A stretch of DNA of 64,000 nt from Bacillus sp. ISL-51 (GTDB lineage Bacteria > Bacillota > Bacilli > Bacillales > Bacillaceae): the NCBI RefSeq assembly GCF_018613535.1, contig NZ_JAGGQB010000003.1:248001-312000 (forward strand), given 5' to 3'. Below, piece by piece: positions 1 through 8,435 of this stretch; the first letter of the stretch is position 1, and the number at the start of each line of letters is the position of its first letter. The position numbers and the translations under genes were made by a program. The notes beneath the pieces are model-generated. The model was not told the DNA's origin. It searched no databases and saw only the letters and a list, made by a program, of their open reading frames with translations.

Positions 1-1
1 A

Positions 2-2248
2 CAATTCATTTATGCTGTACTTGTTGGCGGCAGTAATAAAGGCTTGTCCTTTCCCCGTAAGAATCCCTTTATCGGCCAGTACTTTTTGGTTGATTTCAGA
101 TGCATTAAGCCCAGCCGTTTGAGAGAGCTTGAGAAATTGAAAGTAATATTTGCTGTCCAGCGTGTAATTGTCTGGGTTGACGTATTGTTCGACTTCATCA
201 CTGCTGGCATTTCTCCAGTTCATACTGATTTTGGCCCAGCCGTTTGTTTGGCCGATGATGTTGACTTTATCGCCTTTTTTTAATTGGCCGATGACATTGC
301 CTGAACTGACTTCCGGGCTTGATCTGACGTTCAAAACATCAGCTGTGACTGTTTTAGAGGCCGTATTGATAAACGTCAGCGATGCGTAAGCCCCGGCATC
401 TGTTTGCGGGCTGACCGTCATCTGCTTTTTGACCATATCTTTAAGCGAGATATTGTAATTTGTATTCATGATTTGCGGGCCATTTTTTATTTTCACAATG
501 GACACTGTCCAGCCGTACAGCTGCTTCAGCTTTGCAGAGGCGGCAGATGCTGAATCCTTTCCTGTGAATTGATTATTGATATGAAGCTCGTAAATCGGAA
601 GGCTTTTACTCGTATAGCTTGCCTGTAACTTCTTGGTGCTGAAATATTTCATACTGTTGTTTAATACGGTTTTACTGCTGATCCTCTCTGTTGTTATGGT
701 GTATTGTGTATATGCGGTTTTCCCCGTCTCTTTCACAGTGCCGGCCGCTTTGTTTTGCTTTAAAAAAGCTAACGCACGGTCAATGTCTTCCTTCAAAAGC
801 AAGGGAGCCGTTTCGATTTGGAATTGGGTATAAGCCGTTTCCCCAGTCTTTTGTGATGCGGCAGATACCTTTTTTCCTTTGAAGAAGTCCAGTGAACGAT
901 TGATTTTTAATGGATCAAGCAGAGGCTCGGTTGTGATTTTAAAAGCTGTGCCCGTCTGCTTTGTCACGGATTTTGAAGCGGCGCTCAGGTTATATCCCTT
1001 TAACAAGCTCAATCCTTTTTTAATCTTTGACTGGTCGGTTGTTTCCTGGGAAAGCAGCTGATATTCATTCTCCGTTGTTTTTCCTGCTGCGGACCTTGTC
1101 ATTTTCACACCTTGCTGACGGAAAAACACATCCGCTTTGTCAGCCTGTGCAGCTGTGATCTGTGCCGTTGTAATTCGGTAAACAGAAGATGAAGCTGTCT
1201 TTTTTGCCGAAGACGCTGAACAGTGCCATTTCTTCTTTTTAAAGAAGGATTGAATGCTTTGCAGCTGCTGAGGCGTCAACCCGTTCATAATGACCGTATA
1301 ATTATTTTTCGTGCCGGCTTTTTGGTAATTGCTGCTGATGCCTGTATTCGTCTTGATTTGACCGACCGCATTTTTTACAGCGTTTATGCCGTTAAAATAT
1401 CCCGATTGAACATTGTACACGTTCACCGTTTTGTTTTGGGTGATCTTTTGAACGGCGCCTTTGATTCCCGTTGTCTTTTCCAGCTGCTTAGCTAAGTCTC
1501 CCGCGCCCTTTGCGTCCTTCATATCAGAGGAGGTCACGGTATAATTGGACCGGCCTTTTGCCGTCATGTTCAGCGACGCTTTTAATCCTGTTTGTTTCTG
1601 AAAATCGGTTTGGATTTGAGCAGCTTTTTGATCTCCGATGATTGTCCCGGATTGAATCCGGAACTGGGCGGCTGCCTGTGTGACCGGCTGGTATGCGGCT
1701 TTAACGCCTGTTTGTTTTGTCAGGTCTTGAATCAGCGCTTTTGCATTCGTTTCTGAAGCCAGCTCTGGGGTCACGACCTGTACGTACGGCTGTTTTGACC
1801 CTCTCGGCTTGACGCCACCGGTCACTCCCGTTTCTTTCTTCAGTTTGGCAAGAAGGTTTTTCGTCTGCTGTTCGTCCGATAAAACGCCTGAGGTAACGGT
1901 CACATAAGGCTGTTTGCTGCCGCTTGCGCTGTAGGTGCCGCCCACACCCGTCTGTTTTGTAAAATCATTCATTACGGTTTTTGCATCAGCTTCATTATGT
2001 ATGCCTGAGGCTGATATTTGATAAGTGAGCGGCGCATTTCCGGCTGCCTGAACGTCAGCCTGCCATCCCGTATCCTTTTTCAGCTTGCCTGCTGCTTGCA
2101 ATGCCTGGCTCTCTGTTTGAAATTGCTGTTTCGTTTCCAATTGATAAATGGAATAGTCGCTGTACACAGCCTTTGCAGGAAGCGACATTGTGCAAAAGAC
2201 AAGGAAAACGGCGGACACTAACATAGGTGCAACGAATCTCTTTTTCAT
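2..2248 (-). CDS. lytD: N-acetylglucosaminidase autolysin LytD, 3' end cut by window edge
   Basis: Major vegetative autolysin that cleaves the glycan strand of peptidoglycan; secreted and wall-associated. The frame is open from ATG at 2248 to the left edge (749 codons, no stop reached), against about 880 residues for B. subtilis LytD. The start MKKRFVAPMLVSAVF gives a signal peptide ending near the AKA at residue 27. Then come many degenerate repeats of about 70 residues, with recurring patterns such as GSKQPYVTVTSG and TTAQITAAQ, which form the wall-binding half. Near the window edge an SH3-like stretch leads into the start of the glucosaminidase domain (ITAANKYSINEL); the catalytic part lies outside. 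The ribosome site AGAGGAG precedes the start, and a SigD promoter lies upstream. Identification is by recalled similarity along the whole length. Confidence 0.93.
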   Translation of the reverse strand, partial: MKKRFVAPMLVSAVFLVFCTMSLPAKAVYSDYSIYQLETKQQFQTESQALQAAGKLKKDTGWQADVQAAGNAPLTYQISASGIHNEADAKTVMNDFTKQTGVGGTYSASGSKQPYVTVTSGVLSDEQQTKNLLAKLKKETGVTGGVKPRGSKQPYVQVVTPELASETNAKALIQDLTKQTGVKAAYQPVTQAAAQFRIQSGTIIGDQKAAQIQTDFQKQTGLKASLNMTAKGRSNYTVTSSDMKDAKGAGDLAKQLEKTTGIKGAVQKITQNKTVNVYNVQSGYFNGINAVKNAVGQIKTNTGISSNYQKAGTKNNYTVIMNGLTPQQLQSIQSFFKKKKWHCSASSAKKTASSSVYRITTAQITAAQADKADVFFRQQGVKMTRSAAGKTTENEYQLLSQETTDQSKIKKGLSLLKGYNLSAASKSVTKQTGTAFKITTEPLLDPLKINRSLDFFKGKKVSAASQKTGETAYTQFQIETAPLLLKEDIDRALAFLKQNKAAGTVKETGKTAYTQYTITTERISSKTVLNNSMKYFSTKKLQASYTSKSLPIYELHINNQFTGKDSASAASAKLKQLYGWTVSIVKIKNGPQIMNTNYNISLKDMVKKQMTVSPQTDAGAYASLTFINTASKTVTADVLNVRSSPEVSSGNVIGQLKKGDKVNIIGQTNGWAKISMNWRNASSDEVEQYVNPDNYTLDSKYYFQFLKLSQTAGLNASEINQKVLADKGILTGKGQAFITAANKYSINEL

Positions 2249-2295
2249 TCCTTCTCCTCTTTCTTATTCAATTGTTATCTATCAAACTAGTTTAT

Positions 2296-2321
2296 TTATC
2301 GGCGGGATTTCTCTATTTTTA
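2296..2321 (-). promoter_or_regulatory. SigD promoter of lytD
   Basis: On the minus strand TAAA (2321-2318), a 14-base spacer, then GCCGATAA (2303-2296). This is a near-perfect match to the motility sigma factor SigD consensus (TAAA, N14-16, GCCGATAT). It lies about 50 bases before the lytD start. SigD control of lytD is established in B. subtilis. Confidence 0.85.
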
Positions 2322-2351
2322 CAGAGAGAAGGCTCCCAATTTACAAATAAT

Positions 2352-2384
2352 AAAACTTAATCCCATTCCTGAGATTAAGTTTTC
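2352..2384 (-). terminator. terminator after manA
   Basis: An 11-bp inverted repeat, AAAACTTAATC with GATTAAGTTTT, and a 10-base loop lie just past the manA stop. A T-rich tail follows on the minus strand. Confidence 0.7.
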
Positions 2385-2388
2385 GTTT

Positions 2389-3339
2389 TTATATATGAGA
2401 GACGATTAATGTACATTCGCCGTTTATCGTAAAGTCCGGCATCTGATCCGGCAATATGAAATGGGCGCCTTTTTCAAGCTTGCGGGAAATTCCTTCATAA
2501 CTGAGGGTTCCGCTCCCCTCTATGACGCTGCACAGCATAAACGAGGTATCCTGCGTCAGCTCGGCCGTGCCGCTGATATCCCATTTGTATACAGAAAAAT
2601 ATTCTCCCTGCACGAAGGTTTTGATGGTGGCGCCTTTTCTGGTTTCTGTTGATTCATCTATAAATCCGTCCACATGAGGAACGGTTGCGGCGTTGATTGC
2701 CTTACGAAGATGAAGATCACGCTGGCTTCCGTTGCTGTCCGTGCGGCCGTAATCATATATCCGGTAAGCGGCATCTGAGTTTTGCTGTGTTTCCAGGACG
2801 AGCGTTCCCGCGCAGATGGCGTGAATGGTTCCGCTCGGCACGTAATAAAAATCCCCGGGTTTGATTTTCACGCGCCGCAGCAGGCCTTCCCAATCCCCGC
2901 TGTTGATCATCGTGACAAGCTCTGCTTTGGATCGGGCTGTATGGCCGTATATGATCTCCGCATTTTCTTTACAATCAATGATATACCAGCACTCTGACTT
3001 GCCCGTTTCGCCGTTTTCATGTCCCTCGGCATCATAATCATCCGGGTGGACTTTGATGGACATGTCTTGTTTGGCATCAAGCATTTTCGTCAGAAGCGGA
3101 AAGCGGTCTCCTTCGATTCCGCCAAATAATTCTCTGTGCCGGTCCCATAGTTCGTTCAGGGTTTTTCCTTTATACGGACCGCTTTTTACTGTGCTCAATC
3201 CGTTCGGATGAGCGGAAATCGCCCAGCATTCTCCGGTCGTGTCTGAAGGTATGTCGTATCCGAATCGTTCGCGTAATAAAGTGCCGCCCCAGATTTTCTC
3301 TTTACATACAGGCTGTAAAAAAATCGGCTCTTGCGTCAT
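2389..3339 (-). CDS. manA: mannose-6-phosphate isomerase
   Basis: Interconverts mannose 6-phosphate and fructose 6-phosphate in the cytoplasm (type I, zinc-dependent cupin fold). The protein is 316 residues, the usual length of the short Bacillus form (Pmi/ManA). The metal-site motif KVHPDD is at residues 97-101, followed by GKSECWY near 117. ATG at 3339 was chosen because the very strong ribosome site AAGGGGAGGGG precedes it; a longer in-frame extension upstream has no support. It stands between lytD and gerBA as in B. subtilis, with its own terminator. It could serve mannose use or GDP-mannose supply; the neighbours do not decide. Confidence 0.93.
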   Translation of the reverse strand: MTQEPIFLQPVCKEKIWGGTLLRERFGYDIPSDTTGECWAISAHPNGLSTVKSGPYKGKTLNELWDRHRELFGGIEGDRFPLLTKMLDAKQDMSIKVHPDDYDAEGHENGETGKSECWYIIDCKENAEIIYGHTARSKAELVTMINSGDWEGLLRRVKIKPGDFYYVPSGTIHAICAGTLVLETQQNSDAAYRIYDYGRTDSNGSQRDLHLRKAINAATVPHVDGFIDESTETRKGATIKTFVQGEYFSVYKWDISGTAELTQDTSFMLCSVIEGSGTLSYEGISRKLEKGAHFILPDQMPDFTINGECTLIVSHI

Positions 3340-3496
3340 GTTCGTTCCCCTCCCCTTAAAAAGCGGCTCATATCCCATTCCCGCTGTGCCTCTGTTACAA
3401 ACACAGGGAGTGCCGCTGGTAAAACATATGTATAAATGGCTGACCTGCTCATTATACCATTCAGATGGGGCCGAATGCTCAGTCATTTCCTATTCC

Positions 3497-3526
3497 AGAA
3501 TAAATCTTCTTGTTTGTCGCAAATTA
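3497..3526 (+). promoter_or_regulatory. probable SigG promoter of gerB operon
   Basis: AGAATA (3497-3502), a 17-base spacer, then CAAATTA (3520-3526), close to the forespore SigG consensus TGAATA - N17/18 - CATACTA (5/6 and 5/7 matches). SigG control of gerB is known in B. subtilis. Confidence 0.55.
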
Positions 3527-3556
3527 AAATAACTGATGTAAAGGAGGGGGAACATC

Positions 3557-5008
3557 TTGGCAATAGATGCTGAGCTAAAGCACAATCTTGAGATCTTAAA
3601 AAAGCGCTTCGGCCAAAATGATGACATCATGTTTTATTCCTTTACTTTCGGAAACGATGAATGCAGCGCCTGCCTGCTTTATATAGACGGGCTGACAGAA
3701 AATAAATTGCTTGCTGAATATATTATTTCACCGATGCAGGCCGCCGAGAAAAAACAAGAGGATGGGTCTGAAGAACCGCTCTCAGCCATATCTTTCGGTT
3801 ATCGCCACACTCGGCTTTCCTCACTAAAAGACGTTGAAGCAGACATTTTTTCCGGTAAATCGGTTCTGCTGGCCGATGGCTGCTGCGAAGCCCTTTCCTT
3901 TGAAACAGAAACGTTTAAAATGCGTGATATTGAAGAACCGCCGTCAGAGCTGCTTGAGCGCGGGCCGCGGATAGGTTTTGTCGAAAAGCTTCGCACGAAC
4001 ACCGCGCTTTTACGGGACCAGGCGGGTGATCCCAACCTGCTGATCAAGGAGATCACACTCGGCAAAAGAACCAAAAAGAAAATCGCGGTGGCGTATATTC
4101 GGGATATTGCCCCGGATGATGTGGTAAAAGAAGTGTTTAAGAGACTGGATTCGATTGAGATTGGCCATATTCCTGAATCTGGGACGATCGAACAGCTTAT
4201 TGAAGACAATACGTACAGCATTTTTCCGACGATTTTAAGCACTGAGCGTCCCGACCGGGTCATCGGCTCTTTGTTTGAAGGACGGGTTTCCATCATTGTA
4301 GACGGCACGCCTTTTGTCCTTTTGGTTCCCGCCACTGTCGATGAGTTTATTCATTCTCCGGATGATTACAATCAGAGGTGGATACCCGTTTCATTGCTCA
4401 GGCTGCTTCGGTATACATGCATTTTAATTACCATTTATTTACCCGGTCTTTACATATCACTTGTTACGTTTCATGTAGGCCTCTTGCCGACAAGAATGGC
4501 GATTACAATTGCAGGGAGCAGATTAAATGTTCCTTTTCCGCCTTTTGTTGAGGCATTTATTATGATTTTTACGATTGAACTGATAAGAGAAGCGGGGCTC
4601 CGGCTGCCAAAGCCAATCGGGCAGACCATCGGATTGATTGGGGGCGTTGTCATCGGACAGGCTGCCGTTCAGGCAAATATCGTCAGCGCGATGATGGTGA
4701 TCATTGTCTCCATTACTGCCTTGGCTTCTTTTACAGCTCCGTCATACGCATACAATTTCCCGCTGAGGGTTATCCGCATCTTCTCGATGATTTCTTCCGC
4801 CGTCTTGGGGCTATACGGGCTGATTATGTGCTATCTGCTTGCCGTCGGGCACATTATGCGCCTGAAAAGCTTTGGCCAGGACTATATCATTCCGATCATG
4901 GCTCAGCCCGGCCAAGATTTGAAGGATACGGTCGTCCGGCTTCCGACACGGTTCCTCAAAAAGCGGCCGACAAGAAAAGAGACGAAAGATAAAATCAAAC
5001 AAAGGTGA
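3557..5008 (+). CDS. gerBA: germinant receptor subunit A (GerBA)
   Basis: Subunit A of a nutrient germinant receptor in the spore inner membrane; with B and C subunits it senses germinants (for GerB, with GerK, the asparagine-glucose-fructose-K+ mixture). 483 residues, the same length as B. subtilis GerBA. The TTG start at 3557 is fixed by AAAGGAGGGGG 7-8 bases upstream. The soluble N-terminal half runs to about residue 280, with the family motif IEDNTYSIFPTILSTERPD near 215-235. A membrane half of four or more helices follows, including ELIREAGLRLPKPIGQTIG. It is first in the operon, with a probable SigG promoter, and its stop overlaps the ribosome site of gerBB. Confidence 0.92.
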   Translation: MAIDAELKHNLEILKKRFGQNDDIMFYSFTFGNDECSACLLYIDGLTENKLLAEYIISPMQAAEKKQEDGSEEPLSAISFGYRHTRLSSLKDVEADIFSGKSVLLADGCCEALSFETETFKMRDIEEPPSELLERGPRIGFVEKLRTNTALLRDQAGDPNLLIKEITLGKRTKKKIAVAYIRDIAPDDVVKEVFKRLDSIEIGHIPESGTIEQLIEDNTYSIFPTILSTERPDRVIGSLFEGRVSIIVDGTPFVLLVPATVDEFIHSPDDYNQRWIPVSLLRLLRYTCILITIYLPGLYISLVTFHVGLLPTRMAITIAGSRLNVPFPPFVEAFIMIFTIELIREAGLRLPKPIGQTIGLIGGVVIGQAAVQANIVSAMMVIIVSITALASFTAPSYAYNFPLRVIRIFSMISSAVLGLYGLIMCYLLAVGHIMRLKSFGQDYIIPIMAQPGQDLKDTVVRLPTRFLKKRPTRKETKDKIKQR

Positions 5009-5013
5009 TACCC

Positions 5014-6120
5014 ATGAAGCAATCTGAAGATAAGCTGTCATTTATGCAAACCCTCCTCATGGTAAGCGGAACGATGATCGGCTCCGGCGTTTTAACGCTC
5101 CCCCGTTCTGCCGCATTAACAGACAGCCCGAGCGGGTGGATCATTATTCTGATTGAGGGCGCCGTGTATATCGGCCTCGTCCTGCTTTTTATGCCTTTTC
5201 TGCAGAAGAACAGTGAAAAAACCATTTATGAGCTGAATCGGGACATTATGGGCCGCGTCCTCGGGTCTTTATTGAATGTATTTATCAGTTTTTATTTCAT
5301 TCTTACCGTTTGTTTTCAAGCCCGATTTCTCGGAGAGGTCACGAATTATTTTTTATTAAAAAATACGCCGATGAGTGTGGTCGTATTTATCTTTCTGGCG
5401 GTCGGCCTTTATCATGTGACAGGCGGCGTCTATCCGATTTCTAAGCTTTACGCCTATATTTTTCCGATAACGATTGTGATCTTTCTTGTACTTCTGGTGT
5501 TCAGCCTGAGATTGTTTAATCTCGATTTTATTCGTCCGGTCATGGAAGGCGGATACAAGAGCTTTATTAGTCTCTTTCCGAAAACCCTTCTTTATTTCTC
5601 AGGCTTGGAAGTGATTATCTTTTTAGTGCCGTTTATGAAGGATCCGCGCCAGGCGAAAAAAGCGGTAGCCTTCGGGATTGGGGTCTCCTCTTTGTTTTAC
5701 AGCATTACCTTGCTGATCGTCATCGGGTGTATGACGGTCGCTGAGGCGAAGGCGGTGACGTGGCCGACGATTTCTCTTATTCACGCGTTAGAAATTCAGG
5801 GCATTTTCATTGAGCGGTTTGATATCTTTTTGCTGGTCATGTGGACCTGCCAGCAGTTTACCTGCATGCTCGGTTCTTTTAAAGGAGCGCATCTCGGATT
5901 AAATACCCTTTTCCGGCTGAAAAATAAAAATAATGCCTGGCTTTTGACGGGATTATTGGCGGTCACATTCGGTATTTCTATGTACCCCCAAGACATTAAC
6001 AGCGTGTTTGAATACGGAACCATGCTCGGATATCTGTTTTTTGCCGTGATCATGATTCCTTTTCTCATTTGGTTTTCAAGCTGGGTGAAAAAAACATTCA
6101 GGAGGAAACAGACGTCATGA
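5014..6120 (+). CDS. gerBB: germinant receptor subunit B (GerBB)
   Basis: Integral membrane subunit of the GerB germinant receptor, a member of the amino acid-polyamine-organocation transporter superfamily and the likely ligand-binding subunit. 368 residues with about ten hydrophobic helices. The N-terminal GTMIGSGVLTLPRS resembles the helix-breaking substrate site of APC transporters. ATG at 5014 was preferred over the in-frame GTG at 5005 because AAAGGTGAT (5001-5009) is the ribosome site and the length then equals B. subtilis GerBB. Its end overlaps gerBC by four bases, indicating translational coupling. Confidence 0.92.
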   Translation: MKQSEDKLSFMQTLLMVSGTMIGSGVLTLPRSAALTDSPSGWIIILIEGAVYIGLVLLFMPFLQKNSEKTIYELNRDIMGRVLGSLLNVFISFYFILTVCFQARFLGEVTNYFLLKNTPMSVVVFIFLAVGLYHVTGGVYPISKLYAYIFPITIVIFLVLLVFSLRLFNLDFIRPVMEGGYKSFISLFPKTLLYFSGLEVIIFLVPFMKDPRQAKKAVAFGIGVSSLFYSITLLIVIGCMTVAEAKAVTWPTISLIHALEIQGIFIERFDIFLLVMWTCQQFTCMLGSFKGAHLGLNTLFRLKNKNNAWLLTGLLAVTFGISMYPQDINSVFEYGTMLGYLFFAVIMIPFLIWFSSWVKKTFRRKQTS

Positions 6121-7244
6121 GACATTTCGTAAAATTGACGGCGGCACTGTTCGTACTGATTGCACTTTCCGGCTGCTGGGATGCCAAGGAGGTCGAGAGG
6201 CTTTCATTTGCGCGTGGGCTGGCTATTGATGAGACAAGTGACCATCAATATAAATTAACCTATCAAAACCTGCTCCCCCAAAGCGAAAACAGCCAGGCTT
6301 CCGGCAGACCCGCTTTTGTGAATGTGACAACGCGGGGGGATACCGTTCTTGAAGCGGTCAGTGACGTATCTTTAAAGGACCCGCCCGTTTACAGCGATCA
6401 TTTAAAGGTTCTTATTTTCAGTGAAAAACTGCTGGCTGACCAAAATATGCAGCAAATGATGAATCATTTTATCCGTGATGATGAATTACGGCGAAGCAGC
6501 TATATTTTTGCGGCGAGAGGAAAAGCATCTGATATTTTGACAGAGCCGACGCCAAGCCAGCAGCAGCCTATGCCGGCAGAGAAACTGATCGATCTCACCA
6601 ATAACGGAGGCTATAACGGGAAAATTTTAATGCCGCTTCGGATCGGAAGGGCATCCATTTACTGTCACAACAAGCTCAGCTTTCTGATTCAGGCGGTCGT
6701 GAATAAGAACGGAAAAACGGTATATGACGGAACCGCCATTATAAAAAGCAGAAAACAAAATAAGCTCGCCGGTTTTTTGTCGGCTTATGAGACACAGAGC
6801 CTCAATTGGCTGATGGGGACAATTAAAGGCGGTGTTTTGCCCGCAGAGGATAAAAACCGCCCTATTACCTTTGAAATTAAGAAATCAAAGTCAAAGATTA
6901 CTCCCCGCTTAAAAAACGGAAAGCTGTCATTTCATATATCTGTGAAAACAAAGGGGCTGCTGTCCGAAAATCAATCGACCGCTGAAGATTCATTCGATAA
7001 TCGCTATTTAGACAAAATGGAGCGGATTTTTGAAAAAAAATTAAAAAGTGACGTAAAAGAGGTCATTGATAAGCTCCAAGGCCAATATGAAGCTGACCCT
7101 GTGTTCTTTTCCGACAGTGTCAGAATTCACTACCCGAATTATTGGAAGAAGGTCAAACATCATTGGGACAAAACGTTTTCTGAAGCGTCGTTTGATTATG
7201 ACATCTCTCTTCAAATCGTCAATTTCGGAACGATAGGACGATAA
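6117..7244 (+). CDS. gerBC: germinant receptor subunit C lipoprotein (GerBC)
   Basis: Lipoprotein subunit of the GerB receptor, anchored on the outer face of the spore inner membrane. 375 residues; a signal peptide ends in the lipobox LSGC followed by WD, typical of the family. The soluble part is the three-domain GerAC fold. ATG at 6117 has AGGAGG about 12 bases upstream and overlaps the gerBB stop. It is the last gene of the operon, followed by a weak hairpin. Lipidation by Lgt is known to matter for receptor function in B. subtilis. Confidence 0.92.
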   Translation: MRHFVKLTAALFVLIALSGCWDAKEVERLSFARGLAIDETSDHQYKLTYQNLLPQSENSQASGRPAFVNVTTRGDTVLEAVSDVSLKDPPVYSDHLKVLIFSEKLLADQNMQQMMNHFIRDDELRRSSYIFAARGKASDILTEPTPSQQQPMPAEKLIDLTNNGGYNGKILMPLRIGRASIYCHNKLSFLIQAVVNKNGKTVYDGTAIIKSRKQNKLAGFLSAYETQSLNWLMGTIKGGVLPAEDKNRPITFEIKKSKSKITPRLKNGKLSFHISVKTKGLLSENQSTAEDSFDNRYLDKMERIFEKKLKSDVKEVIDKLQGQYEADPVFFSDSVRIHYPNYWKKVKHHWDKTFSEASFDYDISLQIVNFGTIGR

Positions 7245-7260
7245 ACGTCAGCGTTTTTTT
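7243..7260 (+). terminator. weak terminator after gerBC
   Basis: Short hairpin AAACG-TCAG-CGTTT running into T5, overlapping the gerBC stop codon. The five-pair stem makes it a modest candidate. Confidence 0.4.
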
Positions 7261-7308
7261 CAACGCGACCCTTTCGTATGATATATATCCTATTTTTTCA
7301 CTAAAAGC

Positions 7309-7333
7309 GAAACATTCCCTCCCTCCTTTCGTC
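7309..7333 (+). promoter_or_regulatory. ECF-sigma (SigM/SigX type) promoter of first LCP gene
   Basis: GAAAC (7309-7313), exactly 16 bases, CGTC (7330-7333), as in promoters read by SigM and related envelope-stress sigma factors. The same arrangement and similar flanking bases occur before the second LCP gene at 9957-9981. It lies about 75 bases before the start codon. Confidence 0.65.
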
Positions 7334-7406
7334 CAATGTAATAGGCTGATCTCTCACGTACGCCGGAGAGAATGCTGTAAACAGAGGAGAAATGAGAGGT
7401 AGCAAA

Positions 7407-8390
7407 GTGGAACGATCCGAACGTCACAATAAGAAAAAGCGCCTGAAAAAATGGGCGGTCATTATAGCAACAGCTGTTTGTTTTTTTCTGTTTATCGCTG
7501 CTGCTGCCGGAGTTTACGCCTATATAAAACTGAATCATGCTTCTAAGGAAGCCCACGTTGAACTGGAGCGGGGCAAGCAGTCCGTCAAACGGATTAAAGA
7601 ATTTGATCCGAAGAAAGATTCTTTCACGATATTGCTGTTAGGCATTGACGGGAGAGCCTCGCAGGGTGAAACGGTCGATGATGCAAGAAGTGATGCGAAT
7701 GTGCTCGTTACGTTCAACCGTAAAAAGAAAACAGCGACGATGCTCAGCATTCCGAGAGATTCTTATGTCAACATACCGGGTCATGGCCATGATAAGTTCA
7801 CCCACGCTCATGCTTTCGGGGGATATACCCTCAGTTATAAAACGGCTGAAAGCTTTCTTGATATACCGGTAGATTACGTTGTGGAAGGAAATTTCAAAGC
7901 ATTCAAAGATGTGGTGAATGAATTAGACGGTGTCCAGGTCAATGTAAAAAACCAAAAAATCGCTGATCAAATAAAAAAAGATACAAAAGGAAAGGTCGCA
8001 TTACAGCCTGGTGTGCAGATGCTTGACGGGGAAGAGGCGTTAGCTTATGTAAGAACTCGTAAAGCGGATACTGATTTCAAACGCGGCGAACGGCAAATGG
8101 AAGTGCTGAAATCCATTATCAAAAAATCAAAATCGTTAAGCTCGATCCCTTCTTACGACAATATTGTCGATACGTTAGGAAAAAATATGAAAATGAGTCT
8201 GTCTTTAAAAGAAGCAATCGGTTTGTTTCCTTTTATCGCGTCGATCAAATCTGTCGATTCATTGCAGCTGACCGGCTCAGATCAGTATCTTTACAATGAC
8301 GGAGAGGGAAAAAAACTCTACTATTTAAAATTAGATGAAGACACACTTGAAGAGGTAAAAACGAAGTTAAAGGAAGAATTGGCTGATTAA
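7407..8390 (+). CDS. LCP-family cell wall polymer ligase, extra TagT-like copy
   Basis: LytR-CpsA-Psr protein; the family attaches undecaprenyl-linked wall teichoic acid or other anionic polymers to peptidoglycan outside the membrane. 327 residues: a basic cytoplasmic N-terminus, one transmembrane helix (about residues 17-40), then the LCP domain with LLLGIDGRA, ARSDANVLVTFN, SIPRDSYVNIPGHG and ALAYVRTRKADTD, which hold the conserved Arg and Asp residues. GTG at 7407 was chosen over ATG at 7392. GAGAGGT lies at the right distance, the same context precedes the paralog at 10125, and both products are then 327 residues; the ATG sits directly on GAGGAGA. B. subtilis has only one LCP gene in this neighbourhood (ywtF/tagT), so this copy looks like a local duplication. 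Confidence 0.88.
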   Translation: MERSERHNKKKRLKKWAVIIATAVCFFLFIAAAAGVYAYIKLNHASKEAHVELERGKQSVKRIKEFDPKKDSFTILLLGIDGRASQGETVDDARSDANVLVTFNRKKKTATMLSIPRDSYVNIPGHGHDKFTHAHAFGGYTLSYKTAESFLDIPVDYVVEGNFKAFKDVVNELDGVQVNVKNQKIADQIKKDTKGKVALQPGVQMLDGEEALAYVRTRKADTDFKRGERQMEVLKSIIKKSKSLSSIPSYDNIVDTLGKNMKMSLSLKEAIGLFPFIASIKSVDSLQLTGSDQYLYNDGEGKKLYYLKLDEDTLEEVKTKLKEELAD

Positions 8391-8435
8391 ACGGCTGCGA
8401 GGGCCGGTTTGACACCGCCCCTCTCCCGCCTGATG

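Noticed and set aside
7392-7406. ATG at 7392 as start of the first LCP gene
   Set aside because: GAGGAGA is only one base away, and the paralog's context and length support GTG at 7407.
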